In this document: positions 22,403-34,659 of the stretch, one piece after another
Layout of the letters: each line of letters begins with the position of its first letter
Numbering within the stretch: position 1 is the first letter of the stretch
Position numbers and translations under genes: made by a program
Origin: Bedellia somnulentella
Taxonomy: Eukaryota > Arthropoda > Insecta > Lepidoptera > Bedelliidae
Length of the DNA: 64,000 nucleotides
Direction of reading: 5' to 3'
NCBI GenBank assembly: GCA_963576735.1
Contig: OY755176.1
Coordinates: 14,307,423-14,371,422, forward strand
The notes under the pieces: model-generated
What the model was told of the DNA's origin: nothing
The model's database searches: none
Seen by the model: only the letters and a program-made list of their open reading frames with translations

Positions 22403-22710
22403 GTGTTGTGTCGGCGTCGAATAACACGAACCCATTTCTATCCACGGGTGTGGTTAGAGACGATTAAGGATAGGTTTTTAAATGATGGTTGGGCAATGCG
22501 GTATGACACCCATCACTACTCTACTTCTAAATATTGTCCCCACTCAACTTCTGAACATAAACCATATGAGAAATTATTCGTAAGAGGCGACTAAGGGTAC
22601 TGGATCTTTTGAAGTGATTTTCGGGCGATGCCTGACGGTTGCAGACCAACAATATTTAGTTTACAACCTTATCCCCACACACTTCCTAAAGTAGCTATGC
22701 ATTTTAGTTC
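22403..22710 (+). mobile_element. Two overlapping, decayed family A pieces
   Basis: Piece 1 (22403-22560) has GTGTCGGCGTCGAATAACAC, GGGCAATGCGGTATGACACC and CCCCACTCAACTTCTGAACA. Piece 2 (22575-22710) restarts at CGTAAGAGGCGACTAAGGGT and reaches CTTATCCCCACACACTTCC, where LINE coding sequence begins. Confidence 0.65.
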
Positions 22711-23700
22711 CAACAATTTGTTTCACCCTAAACAATATGGTTTCACGAAAGGCCGCTCTACCACTAACGCAGGCGTTGCCCTAATTAAACATATTTTTGG
22801 TTCGTGGGAACTTAAAGATGATGCAATCGATTTGTTCTGCGATCTTACAAAATCGTTTGATTGTGCAGATCATAAATGTCAAATATGTTATTAATAAACT
22901 TGGAACATTATGGCATCGAAGGTGACGCACTTAAATTAATAAAGTCTTACTTCTCAGATCGAATACAAAAGTGCAAATCAATAAAATAAAATCATCTGGA
23001 ACTCATGTAAAAAAGGATGTTCCACAGGGATTTATATTAGGCCCATTTTTGTCCCTAGTATAATAATAATAAAATGTATTTATTTTCTCTCAACACAAAG
23101 TATATATTAATAATTTGCTCTACATGGTGGAGAAAAGGTCTTAAATATTATTATTTGATGTTACATCTTTAATTTTTGACGTTAAAAGTAATTTGGAAAA
23201 TATTGACGATGTAAATAATGCAGTTTCCCAAATTCAAACATGGTTTGCTTCAAATAATCTTGTATTGAAAGCCAAAAAAATAAAACGTATTAAATTTGCA
23301 TTACTAAATGTTAAAAGTGTTGATAATAAAATTACATTAAAAAATTAAAAAATAGCAATAGCGCGGTTTTTTCAGGGATACATCTGGACTCAACGCTCCA
23401 ATGGGGATCCCACATTAGCGCGCTAGCTGACAGGCTAAGCATTGCTGCCTATGCTGTTAGAAAAAAGACATTTATCTGATGTACAGACCGCTCGTTTAGT
23501 TTACTATAGTTATTTTCATTTCAATTCAAAAGTACAGATTGTCAAAAATGGGATTATGTGTAAAATTTTATAATAAAATACCTGATGATATTTTGAATCT
23601 AACAGAAAAGAAATTCAAAGTAATTATAAAACGCAGTCTTCATTTAAAAGTTTATTACAGTTTAAATGGTTATATGACAGATAAAGTATATGTAATGTAA
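22711..23700 (+). pseudogene. Jockey-type LINE reverse transcriptase remnant
   Basis: The open part reads FHPKQYGFTKGRSTTNAGVA, then LFCDLTKSFDCADHK, matching the RT fingers and motif A region of Jockey-clade ORF2 (usual form FCDLSKAFD). Shifted frames then give NLEHYGIEGDALKLIKSYFS, DVPQGFILGP (motif B region), NAVSQIQTWFASNNL and GIHLDSTLQWGSHISALADR. The final part (PDDILNLTEKKFK...) matches the ORF2 end. Frameshifts, stops and a gap over the YxDD region make it non-functional. An A/T-rich insert lies at about 23060-23160. Confidence 0.8.
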
Positions 23701-23702
23701 GG

Positions 23703-24060
23703 TTGTGTGATAGAGTGAGAAATAGTGTGATTCGTGAACGAGTAGTTTTGAAAGATGACGTAGTATTCAAGATAGAAAAAGGAATATTGAGGTGGTTTGG
23801 GCACATAGAGAGGATGGATGAAAATAAAGTAGCGAAAGAGATATATAGAGCCAATGTGGATGGGATTGTTAGTAGAGGACGGCCTCGTAAAATGTTTCTA
23901 GACCAGATAGAAAACGTTCTTATAAAGGCGGGGGTTCGAAGTGAGAAGAATAAAATAGCATGTATGAAAAGAATAATCGTACTAAGTGGCGATCGATAGT
24001 CTCTGCCTAACCCAATGGGAATAATGGGCGTGAGTATAAGTAAGTATGATAGGTGAAACT
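23703..24060 (+). pseudogene. LINE family C ORF C-terminus and 3' end
   Basis: A frame of about 98 codons reads VLKDDVVFKIEKGILRWFGH, then IERMDENKVAKEIYRANVDG, GRPRKMF and CMKRI. This is a common C-terminal segment of insect LINE ORF2s (LRWFGHxERM...RGRPR). After it comes TCTGCCTAACCCAATGGGAA, then GGCGTGAGTATAAGTAAGTA. It is 5' truncated and abuts the Jockey remnant. Its terminus resembles the tail of SINE family A. Confidence 0.75.
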
Positions 24061-26180
24061 GCTTGGTGTCACCAGGGCTCTATTCAGGATATTTCCAGAC
24101 ATACACCAATATTGTAATATGACTAAGAAAAGATGTGTGTTGCGGAGTTTCTTACGGGTTCTTCTCGCAACAATACACCTTCCGAATCCGAAGTGGAGTC
24201 AGTAGAGTAAGATTTAACTTATACGTAAGTTTGTGACGTTCAAAAAATAGAGAACAATTCTTTTTATTTTTAAAATAAATACTTTTTAAATTTTTTATTC
24301 CGAAACTCCAGCTTACCCAGCTGCCCCTCCTAGGGATTTATAGCCGTGAGTATATGTATGTATGATGATACAAATAAATAATTTGAAAATTCTCATCAAA
24401 CTTAACTAGTTTCACACTATAGTTGTCATTGTCCTTGTTTTATTTATTCTGTATATCTGTCATTTCATTATAAATAGTCTATGCTACTTATCCTTTACAA
24501 CAAAACGGAAGTCATTTAGAACATGATAAATGAATTAGAAGATACAGATATTGATCTTTTATATTTATTCAATCATCTGAAACACACGGATTAGTTGTGT
24601 ACGGAATGTCATTATTATCTATTCATGGAACTGTTCATCGATGCTAGTGTAGGTATAGTGATGTTTCTCCGAATATTGATAACCCTGAATCGGCAGCATT
24701 CCACATCCAACCGATTTGTAATTCAATTATGAGTGTAGCGAGGAGGCGGGACGTATCGGGTTCGGCTATCTGCCATTGTCTCCGAACCGCTTCAATAAAA
24801 TTCATGAGGTTTGCTACATTCCCGAACGTCTCTTATTGACTACGAAATAAGAAATATATGTTCAATAAACAACCAATAAAGGGTTGAAAAGAAAACACTC
24901 CATGGGCGTCACCTCGTAACTCGATGAATAAATTTTCTATTGAAAAGTCTCAGGAGAAGTGGTTTAAATAAAATCGGAAAACTTTCCTGCTGCATCTCGT
25001 TGTTGTTAGAAACCCGCTTTATGGATGCTTTATTTATTACTTGGCTACCTATTTTAATTATAAAGGATATACTTTGAAGATTTATTACAATATTATAAAG
25101 GAAATTTCAAACCGAGCTTTATCCTTTAATGCAGGTTTTGGCGAAGTTCGAGGAAGTTTCGTCAGTGTATTATTACTTGGTGAAGTTTCATGATAATAAT
25201 TTCATTTTAAAAAACATTATAATATTCCTACCTTCCTATTCTCACGGCTATAATAAAACGGGGTAGCTAGAGTTTTCGAAAGTCGAACAAAGGGGGGAAA
25301 GAAGATCAAACAAAAAATCCATTAAAAAGTAATCTTTAAACTGTAACTTTTATTACATGTTTAGCTTTTATAGCAGTAGGACAACGATGTACAAAATTAT
25401 TGCACGTCATCTCAGAATCAGAATGTCTAAGTGGATACATACGTGATACTTAGTACATGAGTTTGTTTGAGTGGACACCATTAATTGCCACTGGGGTTAG
25501 CAGATACTATAGACTGTGATTTAGTACGATCTAGATAAACATCTCGAGCTCGACTTACAATCAACTAACATTCCTCTCTATGATTTTTCACTTTGGAATC
25601 CGTCTGAAATTAGGCGCATAACAAATTAAAATAAAATAATACAATACTAAAAACCCCTATCCTAACCCAAAATATTCTGGATATACCAATATTCACGTAT
25701 TATAAACACAACACTTATTTCACTTTAACACAATTAAAGTGTAAATAAAATCAGGCCGTGTATCGCCCGCTAGCTGGTGAATTGTACAAAATGAAAACTG
25801 GAATGCTGGGTGTATCCGAGCCGGCGGATAATTGACAGGGAAGGAAGTTATGTCAGCCGCGGCTCACTGAACCGCCATTACTTTTATAAACTAACGTGCA
25901 AATACGCCTCCGAGTTCTGAGCTCAATTCAAATACGTACTAACATGGATATTTGACCGACTGAGTTTTGTAAAATCTATTTCTAGAGGTGATGGGTTTAA
26001 GCAAATTTGCGACAATGTAAAAGGTAATGTCAGTAGAGAATGACCATGGTGGACACATTTCAAGAAATAGCCAAATTGTATGAAGTATATAGGGTAGGGT
26101 TTAAGTATATTGTCTTAATATGTTTTCATTTTCTGCATTTCGATACGTACCCATGTATCCATTTATATAATATTAAAAAA

Positions 26181-26487
26181 CGAGGACGTGAAAGCTCAAT
26201 GGGTAAAACACCGGTTATCGTGCAAACGACTAGTTATCAAATCCTGGGTCGGGCCTACACCAATTTATCATGGTTGTTAACGGTGAGGTAAAACATTGTG
26301 AGGAAACCAACATGGTTGAGTTGTACTTAGTCATGTGACACTGTATTCGTAAAAAACGGCGATAGGCCTGCCCCCTACCACGTGAGTACACTGTCCATGC
26401 AAAACGTGGGTACTCTGAACATCAGGTGAAAAAGTCACGTAATGTTCAGAAGTATTAGGACCTCTGCCAACCTCTTCGGGGATATGT
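26181..26487 (+). mobile_element. SINE family B, internal deletion
   Basis: Head GTGAAAGCTCAATGGGTAAA (A-box-like) and TAGTTATCAAATCCTGGG (B-box-like). The TTTTCTAAAG segment present in other copies is deleted after CACCAATTTAT. The twin copy at 32495-32806 has the same deletion, so it predates the duplication. Confidence 0.87.
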
Positions 26488-27133
26488 TATATTAGAAAAA
26501 AACTTAAAAGTTCTTAGCTCTTTACCCATATCATTTTACTCATTTAAAAATATTTTCGAGATTATTATTGCGTGTTTTGGTTCATTGTTATTATATTTAT
26601 AGATTTTTGATATGTCACCATACTTAACAGAATACATTTATATAATACAATATAACATACGCCCTTTGAAAGTCGTGAATTTAATATGGTAAAAGATGTT
26701 TTACATACGTCAACAAAAGCAAGTTTTTACAAATACTTTAATATCAAAAACAAGCAAGAAGTCTTTGTTCTGTAGTTGGAACTCGGACTAGCAAAACTCC
26801 CGGCAAAATATAATAAAACTTCCCACAATGGTAATCCCTTTCACATTTTACCGTAAATTATTCGTTTAGTAAAGGCATTATTGGATTTGCGGATTCTGCA
26901 CAATAACGCTCCATTCCAATATATCAATAAGTTTAACGCAAACTAATAGCGAGAAGCAAACTAATAAACATAATGCGTTATTACATTACTTGTAGGGATC
27001 ACTGCTAGCCATTTAGTTTGGCTTTCTATCTACACCCATTATGACCCATCCCTTCAATGGAATTTTGAAAAATAAACTTTTTGACTTTTTGACTTTTTAA
27101 CTTAATCAAAAAGCACACTTAAATCCGTTTAAC

Positions 27134-27300
27134 ATATACTCACGGCTATAAATCCCTAGAAGGGGTAGCCAGAGCTAAGGAACTTGAAGTTCCTCAGCCA
27201 CTTTTGGAAGTTGATTGGGGAGAAGATGGTTTAAATAAATGTTTTGGTGACGGGTCTCGAACCACATCGCCCAAAATCACTTAAAAAGCCCCTTATTGAA
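27134..27300 (-). mobile_element. SINE-like family A, 5' truncated
   Basis: From CATATACTCACGGCTATAAA through CTCAGCCACTTTTGGAAGTT to CATCGCCCAAAATCACTTAA; head missing. The twin in copy 2 (34508 onward) is split by a Harbinger element. Confidence 0.85.
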
Positions 27301-27808
27301 GTCTTCAACATTTTGTCACTTTTTCATTTAATAATTTAGAGATTTGGGATATATATTTTACCACTTTGGGAGTAAATATCTTTCAAACTATAGACTCGAG
27401 ATAACCTTGATGTAGATTTTTAATTTTAAAAAAAAACACCTAAAACCTTGAAGCGGGTCACAGTTTACATCTACCTATTCAGTTTTAACCACGTAGTCTT
27501 AATAGTTAAGGAATAAAATTAGTGTGTCACGCGCTCAGACAGACATAACGAAACTAATAGAGTTTCGACTTTTGCCATTCGTCTTGGAAATCCCCAAAAA
27601 AAAAGAAGGTGAAAAGGCTGTATCTATTGAATTATTAATAACTTTGTATTTTATACAAACACTATGTTAAACTAATATAAGTGTGCTTTTTGATTCCGGC
27701 TCATAAATTTTGCATGTTATTCTCGCTATATCACTTAACTTACCTATATTTGCTACCACGAAACCCCCACGGGCGAGTGTGACCCGCTCTTTCTTTAATT
27801 ATTCATAA

Positions 27809-28630
27809 CTAGTGGATCGTCCCAGCTTCGCACGGGTAGCGTTGTTTTTTTAAATATCTGAGGTTTCTTTCTTCAGTCACTGCTCAAGCATTGTGAAATT
27901 CAGCGCAATGTTTTCAATTTATTAAATTTATAGCACTCCCTAAACAGTGTAGTTTGGTGATTTTAAATGCGCTTTGATGAACGGTTCAGTATTTCCGTTT
28001 AATAGCAAATTTTTAAATAAAACGCTATGAGGTATTTATAACAATCTAAAAAATAAATCATTTCATTACGTGATGTAGGATGCAACTACTGGCGCCATGT
28101 AGTATGTTATATGTAAATTAGTAAAGATTTGGTTTTGGTCACGGGCGCGGTGGCTTATTTTATGTATAATTTCGGTGTTTGTCTACCGATTTCTATGATT
28201 CTTTTTTTATTCAATAGGTAATAATGTTACCTTTTTTAAATTAGGGATGAGTGAGTGTCTTACAAACGTAAGAGTAAACAAATATAATAAAAATGTTCTT
28301 AACTGCTAAGCTATTAGGAATTACACGTGTTATTGTGAGTCAACCATAAAAGATAGACATAAACTGTTGAGGATTTTTTTTAGATAGTTTTATGAAGAAT
28401 ATTTCCGTCACACATGATTTCTATGTAAGTTTAACCATTGAGGCTGCACACGCGACGGAAGCTTAAAAAATGGAGTAACTTCTCCCGTTTTCCCAAAATT
28501 TCCCAAAATTCCCCTTTACTACTCTGCTGGAAAGTATACAAAAACCTGTGCAGGTGTATGATGAATAATTGTACCAAGTTTCGTTAAAATCCGTCGAGTA
28601 GTTTTTGTTTCCATAAGGAACATACAAACC

Positions 28631-28684
<54 letters not shown>

Positions 28685-28803
28685 AATTTTACTGATTGCA
28701 TTTTTGGCATCAGTATCGATCCCTAATCGCCACCTGATGGTTATTTTGAAAATATATTTCATGTACAGAATTGACCTCTCTACAGATTTATTATAAGTAT
28801 AGA
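27809..28803 (-). mobile_element. Non-autonomous Helitron (type 1), 995 bp
   Basis: On the minus strand: 5' TCTATACTTATAATAAATCT to 3' GCGAAGCTGGGACGATCCAC, then TAG. CCCGTGCGAAGCTGGG forms the short 3' hairpin before the terminal CTAG. The empty site in copy 2 (about 37101, CATAATAATTAC) shows insertion exactly between A and T with no duplication. It contains a (GACA)n array at 28630-28682. A 157-codon ORF across the array is spurious. Confidence 0.9.
28630..28682. repeat. (GACA)n microsatellite inside Helitron
   Basis: About 13 units of GACA on the plus strand. The sibling Helitron at 35755-36716 has about 5 units, so the array length is variable. Confidence 0.95.
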
Positions 28804-28805
28804 TA

Positions 28806-29022
28806 ATTACTATACATCCCTTAACGAGCTTTGGAATGAAAAATTCCTCAGCCACTTTTGTAAGTTCATTGGGGAAAAGATGGTAATAATCAATGTTTTT
28901 GGTGACGGGTCTCAAACCACATCGCCCAAAAATCACTTAATAAGCCCCTATACCCTTAGTTGCCTCTTTCGATCACCCACGGGTAGAAATGGGATAGTGT
29001 TATTATAAGCCGACACTACACG
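28806..29022 (-). mobile_element. SINE-like family A, tail-less, with inverted tail piece after it
   Basis: Contains CTCAGCCACTTTTGTAAGTT, CATCGCCCAAAAATCACTTA and AAGCCGACACTACACGG. Directly after the head is GATTTATAGCCGTGAGTATA in plus orientation (29026-29045), an inverted family A tail. The same arrangement occurs at 37104-37340 in copy 2. Confidence 0.82.
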
Positions 29023-29339
29023 GACGATTTATAGCCGTGAGTATATTGATGAATGTATGTAATAATTACTATAATGGAAAATATATGATGATAATATATA
29101 ATATAATATGATGTTTCCTTATTTTTTTATCAGGTATATTTTATATTAATGATTTCCATACTTCTTTGTTGAATTGATCGCACTGTAAGATACGAATCTT
29201 ATATTTCTAAATATAATTTTCATTGTGTTTTATTAATAGCAAGGTCAGATGAGAGTAATGCCGCAGGCAATGAATTATATTCATATGAAGATACTAAAAC
29301 CTGGAAGCAATAAAAGAAGAGTAGATACTACAATATAGC

Positions 29340-29860
29340 AGATATAAAAATAAATATGCCCATATAACGATGTCGATTTCAAAGTCTTACTAACTACACG
29401 GCATGCTAGGAGGCGATATAAAATCTGTGACTTTCGAATCACTGGTCACTTGGAAATAGGCAAAAGAAAACCCGCCAATGGAATCAAGACTTGCGGTGGA
29501 TTAAGGATCAGCTAAATTAGGTTTTGTTTAAACAAACCTTAAAACATCTTTTTCAGCTTTCATCTCTGCCATCAACTAAAGGCGAAAGAAAGACAGAAAG
29601 TTATTACTCATTGCCTCATGGAAAACCAAGGTGCATTTTATATATGAAAGATTAGCCGAACAAAAATATCATACAGGCTTCCTTATCAGCTATCATTTCA
29701 AAAAGTGGTGTCAATTTGATACCAGTGAAGAGAAGCTGCAAAAATATGTGCAAATTTTTTGCAACACGAGTTGGCCAAACGTGTGGAAATTCAACAAACA
29801 TAATATATGATGATAGTATTGATGATCTAATTTTAATTGTCTAATTTATTTTTTATTTTT
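29340..29860. other. Unidentified segment, decayed frames in copy 1
   Basis: Matches 37650-38140 in copy 2, where a 106-codon plus-strand frame is open. Here that frame is broken near 29625 (AAAACCAAGGTGC against AAAAACCATGGTGC). The product is unrecognised and probably non-coding. Confidence 0.4.
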
Positions 29861-29935
29861 ATACTCGTATTTTTGTTAAAGTTTTCTTATTTTTTGATTA
29901 TTTTATATTGTTTCAAGTAGTTATAATAATAATAA

Positions 29936-30084
29936 TCTATACTATAATAAGGCTGTACCGAGGTCAAAACTGTACATGAAAGTAAAAAAAAATAAAAACC
30001 GGTGGAATATGTTTAATTTTCGATACTGAAGCCAAATTTGCGCTTTTTGAATAAAATGTCTGTCTGTCTTTCTGTCTGTATGTC
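29936..30084 (+). mobile_element. Helitron (type 2) 5' fragment cut by duplication junction
   Basis: Starts TCTATACTATAATAAGGCTG and matches the first about 150 bp of the Helitron at 38190-39494, then stops at the junction inside the GTCT-rich stretch (GTCTGTATGTC). Confidence 0.88.
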
Positions 30085-30192
30085 AGTAGAGTAAGATTTA
30101 ACTTATACGTACGTTTGTGACGTTCAAAAAATAGAGAACAATTCTTTTTATTTTGAAATATTTTATTTTTATTTTTTTTATTCCGAAACTCC

Positions 30193-30245
30193 AGCTTACC
30201 CAGCTGCCCCTCCTAGGGATTTATAGCCGTGATATGTATGTATGA
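30193..30245 (+). mobile_element. Family A tail fragment (twin of 24312-24363)
   Basis: CCCCTCCTAGGGATTTATAG then CCGTGATATGTATGTATG. Only the 3' end is present in both duplication copies. Confidence 0.75.
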
Positions 30246-30413
30246 TGATACAAATAAATAATTTGAAATTCTCATTAAACTTAACTAGTTTCACACTATA
30301 GTTGTCATTGTCCATGTTTTATTTATTCTGTATATCTGTCATTTTATTATTTATAGTCTATGCTCCTTATCCTTAACAACAAAACGGAAGTCATTTAGAA
30401 CATGATAAATTAA

Positions 30414-30845
30414 GGGCGTCCCCGAAAAATAGATTGTTATTGATTGTTTGGAAATTCTATAAAGTCTGATTTGATGATATTGATATGACAGCAATAAAAT
30501 ATAATATGTTGGTGATTAGTTCATGGTGTTAAAATTTGATGTTTAACATTTTAATAATTTGTTGAAAAATATGATGAAAAAAATTGAATTGGAACATGCT
30601 TTGTTTTCATAAAAACCGTATAGGCTCCACTCGCATAACATACATGTGTACTCATTATGTGTCTATATACGCGTAGCTTTAAGATCTGTAACTTTGATGT
30701 TTAACTTTTCATTTAAACATTATAGTTATTCAATAAAACTAAATAAACTACATTTATCCTGCGCGCGCGTTTTTTTCCGTCCCTGTCACTCTCAGTAAAT
30801 TTGACGTAAGAGTGAGCGCAATAGCTGCAAAATGCGGGGAGGCCC
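30414..30845. mobile_element. TTAA-flanked MITE (432 bp)
   Basis: Ends GGGCGTCCCC and GGGGAGGCCC form terminal inverted repeats (with the TTAA, 14 bp with one mismatch). TTAA stands on both sides (30410-30413, 30846-30849). Copy 1 has the empty site at about 24524 (now TGAA), and the lengths match exactly. A TTAA duplication suggests piggyBac-like mobilisation, but the termini do not start with the usual CCC, so the family is uncertain. Confidence 0.8.
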
Positions 30846-30937
30846 TTAATTTGAAGATACAGATATTGATCTTTTATATTTATTCAATCATCTGAAACAC
30901 ACGGATTAGTTGTGTACGGAATGTCATTATTATCTAT

Positions 30938-31120
30938 TCATGGAACTGGAATCGATGCTAGTGTTAGGTATTGTGATGTTTCTCCGAATATTGATAACCC
31001 TGAATCGGCAGCATTCCACATCCAACCGATTTGTAATTCAATTATGAGTGTAGCGAGGAGGCGGGACGTATCGGGTTCGGCTATCTGCCATTGTCTCCGA
31101 ACCGCTTCAATAAAATTCAT
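30938..31120 (-). pseudogene. Unidentified minus-strand ORF, disrupted in copy 1
   Basis: A 60-codon frame starting MNFIEAVRRQWQIAEPDTSR. It has balanced amino acid use and lies in a stretch almost identical between the two duplication copies. In copy 1 (24626-24806) the 3' end is shifted by small indels. No family was recognised; it may be a relic exon or chance. Confidence 0.2.
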
Positions 31121-32494
31121 GAGGTTTGCTACATTCCCGAACGTCTCTTATTGACTACGAAATAAGAAATATATGTTCAATAAACAACCAATAAAGGGTT
31201 GAAAAGAAAACGCTCCATGGGCGTCACCTCGTAACTCGATGAATAAATTTTCTATTGAAAAGTCTCAGGAGAAGTGGTTTAAATAAAATCGGAGAACTTT
31301 CCTGCTGCATCTCGTTGTTGTTAGAAACCCGCCTTATGGATGCTTTATTTATTACTTGGCTACCTATTTTAATTATAAAGGATATACTTTGAAGATTTAT
31401 TACAATATTATAAAGGAAATTTCAAACCGAGCTTTATCCTTTAATGCAGGTTTTGGCGAAGTTCGAGGAAGTTTCGTCAGTGTATTATTACTTGGTGAAG
31501 TTTCATGATAATAATTTCATTTTAAAAAACATTATAATATTCCTACCTTCCTATTCTCACGGCTATAATAAAACGGGGTAGCTAGAGTTTTCGAAAGTCG
31601 AACAAAGGGGGGAAAGAAGATCAAACAAAAAATCCATTAAAAAGTAATCTTTAAACTGTAACTTTTTTTACATGTTTAGCTTTTATAACAGTAGGACATC
31701 GATGTACAAAATTATTGCACGTCATCTCAGAATCAGAATGTGTAAGTAGATACATACGTGATACGTAGTATATGAGTTTGTTTGAGTGGACACCATTAAT
31801 TGCCACTGGGGTTAGCAGATACTATACACTATGATTTAGTACGATCTAGATAAACTTCTCGAGCTCGACTTACATTCAACTAACATTCCTCTCTATGATT
31901 TTTCACTTTGGAATCCGTCTTAAATTAGGCGCATAACAAATTAAAATAAAATAATATAATACTAAAAACCCTATCCTAACCCAAAATATTCTGGATATAC
32001 CAATATTCACGTATTATAAACACAACACTTATTTCACTTCAACACAATTAAAGTGTAAATAAAATCAGGCCGTGTATCGCCCGCTAGCTGGTGAATTGTA
32101 CAAAATGAAAACTGGAAAGCTGGGTGTATCCGAGCCGGCGGATAATTGACAGGGAAGGAAGTTATGTCAGCCGCGGCTCACTGAACCGCCATTACTTTTA
32201 TAAACTAACGTGCAAATACGCCTCCGAGTTCTGAGCTCAATTCAAATACGTACTAACATGGATATTTGACCGACTGAGTTTTGTAAAATGTATTTCTAGA
32301 GGTGATGGGTTTAAGTAAATTTGCGACAATGTAAAAGGTAATGTCAGTAGAGAACGACCATGGTGGACACATTTCAAGAAATAGCCAATTTGTATGAAGT
32401 ATATGTTTTCTATTTAAGTAAGTATGTCTTAATATGTTTTCATTTTCTGCATTTCGATACGTACCCATGTATCCATTTATATTATATTAAAAAA

Positions 32495-32806
32495 CGAGGA
32501 CGTAAAAGCTCAATGGGTAAAACACCGATTATCGTGCAAACGACTAGTTATCAAATCCTGGGTCGGGCCTACACCAATTTATCATGGTTGTTAACGGTGA
32601 GGTAAAACATTGTGAGGAAACCAACATGGTTGAGTTGTACTTAGTCATGTGACACTGTATTCGTAAAAAACGGCGATAGGCCTGCCCCCTACCACGTGAG
32701 TACACTGTCCATGCAAAACGTGGGTACTCTGAACATCAGGTGAAAAAGTCACGTAATGTTCAGAAGTATTAGTACCTCTGCCAACCTCTTCGGGGATATG
32801 TTATAT
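32495..32806 (+). mobile_element. SINE family B (twin of 26181-26487)
   Basis: Same internal deletion and near-identical sequence to the copy-1 SINE. Present before the segmental duplication. Confidence 0.87.
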
Positions 32807-32864
32807 TAGAAAAAAACTTAAAAGTTCTTAGCTCTTTACCCATATCATTTTACTCATTTAAAAA

Positions 32865-33920
32865 GGGTGTTATTTAAACGGTTAGCAAAGTATTGGCAAA
32901 TTTGTGAGCAGAAATATTTAATTGGTAAGCTAAAATTGATAGTTGGACAGCAACTTGTGTTCAGCAAATATTAATAAATCAGTCTGCAATATATATCATT
33001 CTGAACAGCAGTATTTTTTTTTGTACAGCTGTGTATATATCAAAGCTGCAATGAGTGAACAGCAGTTAATTTAATTTTGGTAAGCACTCAGAGAATAAGC
33101 AAAAAAATCAGTTTAGTGCCGCTTAAATTAGTCTAGCAAAAAGCACTAAATGGGCGCATCACTTACTGATGATTCATTTATTCATTCTGTCTCAGTAAGT
33201 AGGTTACTTTTAGTATTATAGCAGAGATATTTTGATGAAATAATAAAGAAGCCGTTTTAGTTTTATAATTATTATATTCAAGAAACAGTAACTTTTTTTT
33301 TATTTATTGTATAATTAATGCTCGTTTTGATTTTGAAGGCCGGCCACGTTTCCTCTTTTCCCCTATGGGAATATTCTTTGCGTCAATTGGAGGCGTGCTT
33401 TAAGCGGATCGCTAAGACAATCAGGTGTTTACATACGTAGAAATTAAAAAAAGCTGGACAGTCACATATTCCCTCTCTTCATTCCTTTGTTTCATTTGGC
33501 TGTGAGACAAGCCACTTACTGAAATTTTGTTTCTTGAAATCATTAAAATTTTCAGTAGCTATTTTATAACTGATTTTTCAATAAATACGCAAAACAATTA
33601 TTTAAATTGCCATCCAAATTTAAAATATGCTATACAGTCAAATAAGTTGCGTGTAGAAATGTTTTCTCTGCTGACCTAATGTACAATCTTGCTGCCCAAG
33701 TAATTATTCTGCGGAGTGACTGTTTATTTTGCAGATACAAAATAAAACTCGCTACCAGTTTGTGTTTAAATTACAGACCATTGTCATGATTATTTGCAGA
33801 ACACGAATTGCAGCCTGATTTTAATTATTGCTAACAAAATCTTTGTATGCTGACCACATGATTTAATAGCGGTTATTTCTTGCAAACCTAATTTTTAAAT
33901 GGCATACACAGTAATTACTT
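32865..33920. mobile_element. Unclassified 1056-bp insertion, 12-bp target duplication
   Basis: CTCATTTAAAAA flanks both sides (32853-32864, 33921-33932). Copy 1 has a single uninterrupted copy at about 26539-26550. The ends (GGGTGTTATTTAAACGG and CAGTAATTACTT) are not obvious inverted repeats and there is no poly(A). The left half is studded with AGCAAA/CAGCA/TGCAA motifs, the right half with their complements (TGCTG, TTTGCA). No ORF of note. Possibly a DNA transposon with sub-terminal transposase sites. Confidence 0.8.
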
Positions 33921-34507
33921 CTCATTTAAAAATATTTTCGAGATTATTATTGCGTGTTTTGGTTCATTGTTATTATATTTATAGATTTTTGATATGTCAC
34001 CATACTTAACAGAATATATTTATATAATACAATATCACATACGCCCTTTGAAAGTCGTAAATTTAATATGGTAAAAGATGTTTTACATACGTCAACAAAA
34101 GCAAGTTTTTACAAATACTTTAATATCAAAAACAAGCAAGAAGTCTTTGTTCTGTAGTTGGAACTCGGACTAGCAAAACTCCCGGCAAAATATAATAAAA
34201 CTTCCCACAATGGTAATCCCTTTCACATTTTACCGTAAATTATTCGTTTAGTAAAGGCATTATTGGATTTGCGGATTCTGCACAATAACGCTCCATTCCA
34301 ATATATCAATAAGTTTAACGCAAACTAATAGCGAGAAGCAAACTAATAAACATAATGCGTTATTACATTACTTGTAGGGATCACTGCTGGCCATTTAGTT
34401 TTTCTTTCTATCTACACCCATTATGACCCATCCCTTCAATGTAATTTTGAAAAATAAACTTTTTAACTTATGAGCCGGAATCAAAAAGCACACATAAATC
34501 CGTTTAA

Positions 34508-34659
34508 CATATACTCACGGCTATAAATCCCTAGAAGGGGTAGCCAGAGCTAAGGAACTTGAAGTTCCTCAGCCACTTTTGGAAGTTGATTGGGGAGAAG
34601 ATAGTTTAAATAAATGTTTTTGGTGACGGGTCTCGAACCACATCGCCCAAAATCACTTA
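34508..34659 (-). mobile_element. Family A copy split by Harbinger insertion
   Basis: Twin of 27134-27300. It runs from CATATACTCACGGCTATAAA to CGCCCAAAATCACTTA, is interrupted by the Harbinger element, and resumes at 35612 (TTAAAAAGCCCC). Confidence 0.85.

Larger units (their letters stand above)
24198..30084 (+). repeat. Tandem segmental duplication, copy 1 (5.9 kb)
   Basis: Colinear with 30082-38342. The start (GTCAGTAGAGTAAGATTTAA) matches 30082 onward; the end matches copy 2 up to 38342. Without the Helitron at 27809-28803 the unit is about 4.9 kb. Shared content: unique-looking DNA, a family B SINE (26181-26487) and family A pieces (24312, 27134, 28806). The copies differ by scattered substitutions and small indels; identity was not computed. 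No intact gene was recognised inside. Confidence 0.93.

Noticed and set aside
28463..28936. 157-codon minus-strand ORF with a CLSV repeat
   Set aside because: It is translation through the (GACA)n array of a Helitron and a family A SINE.
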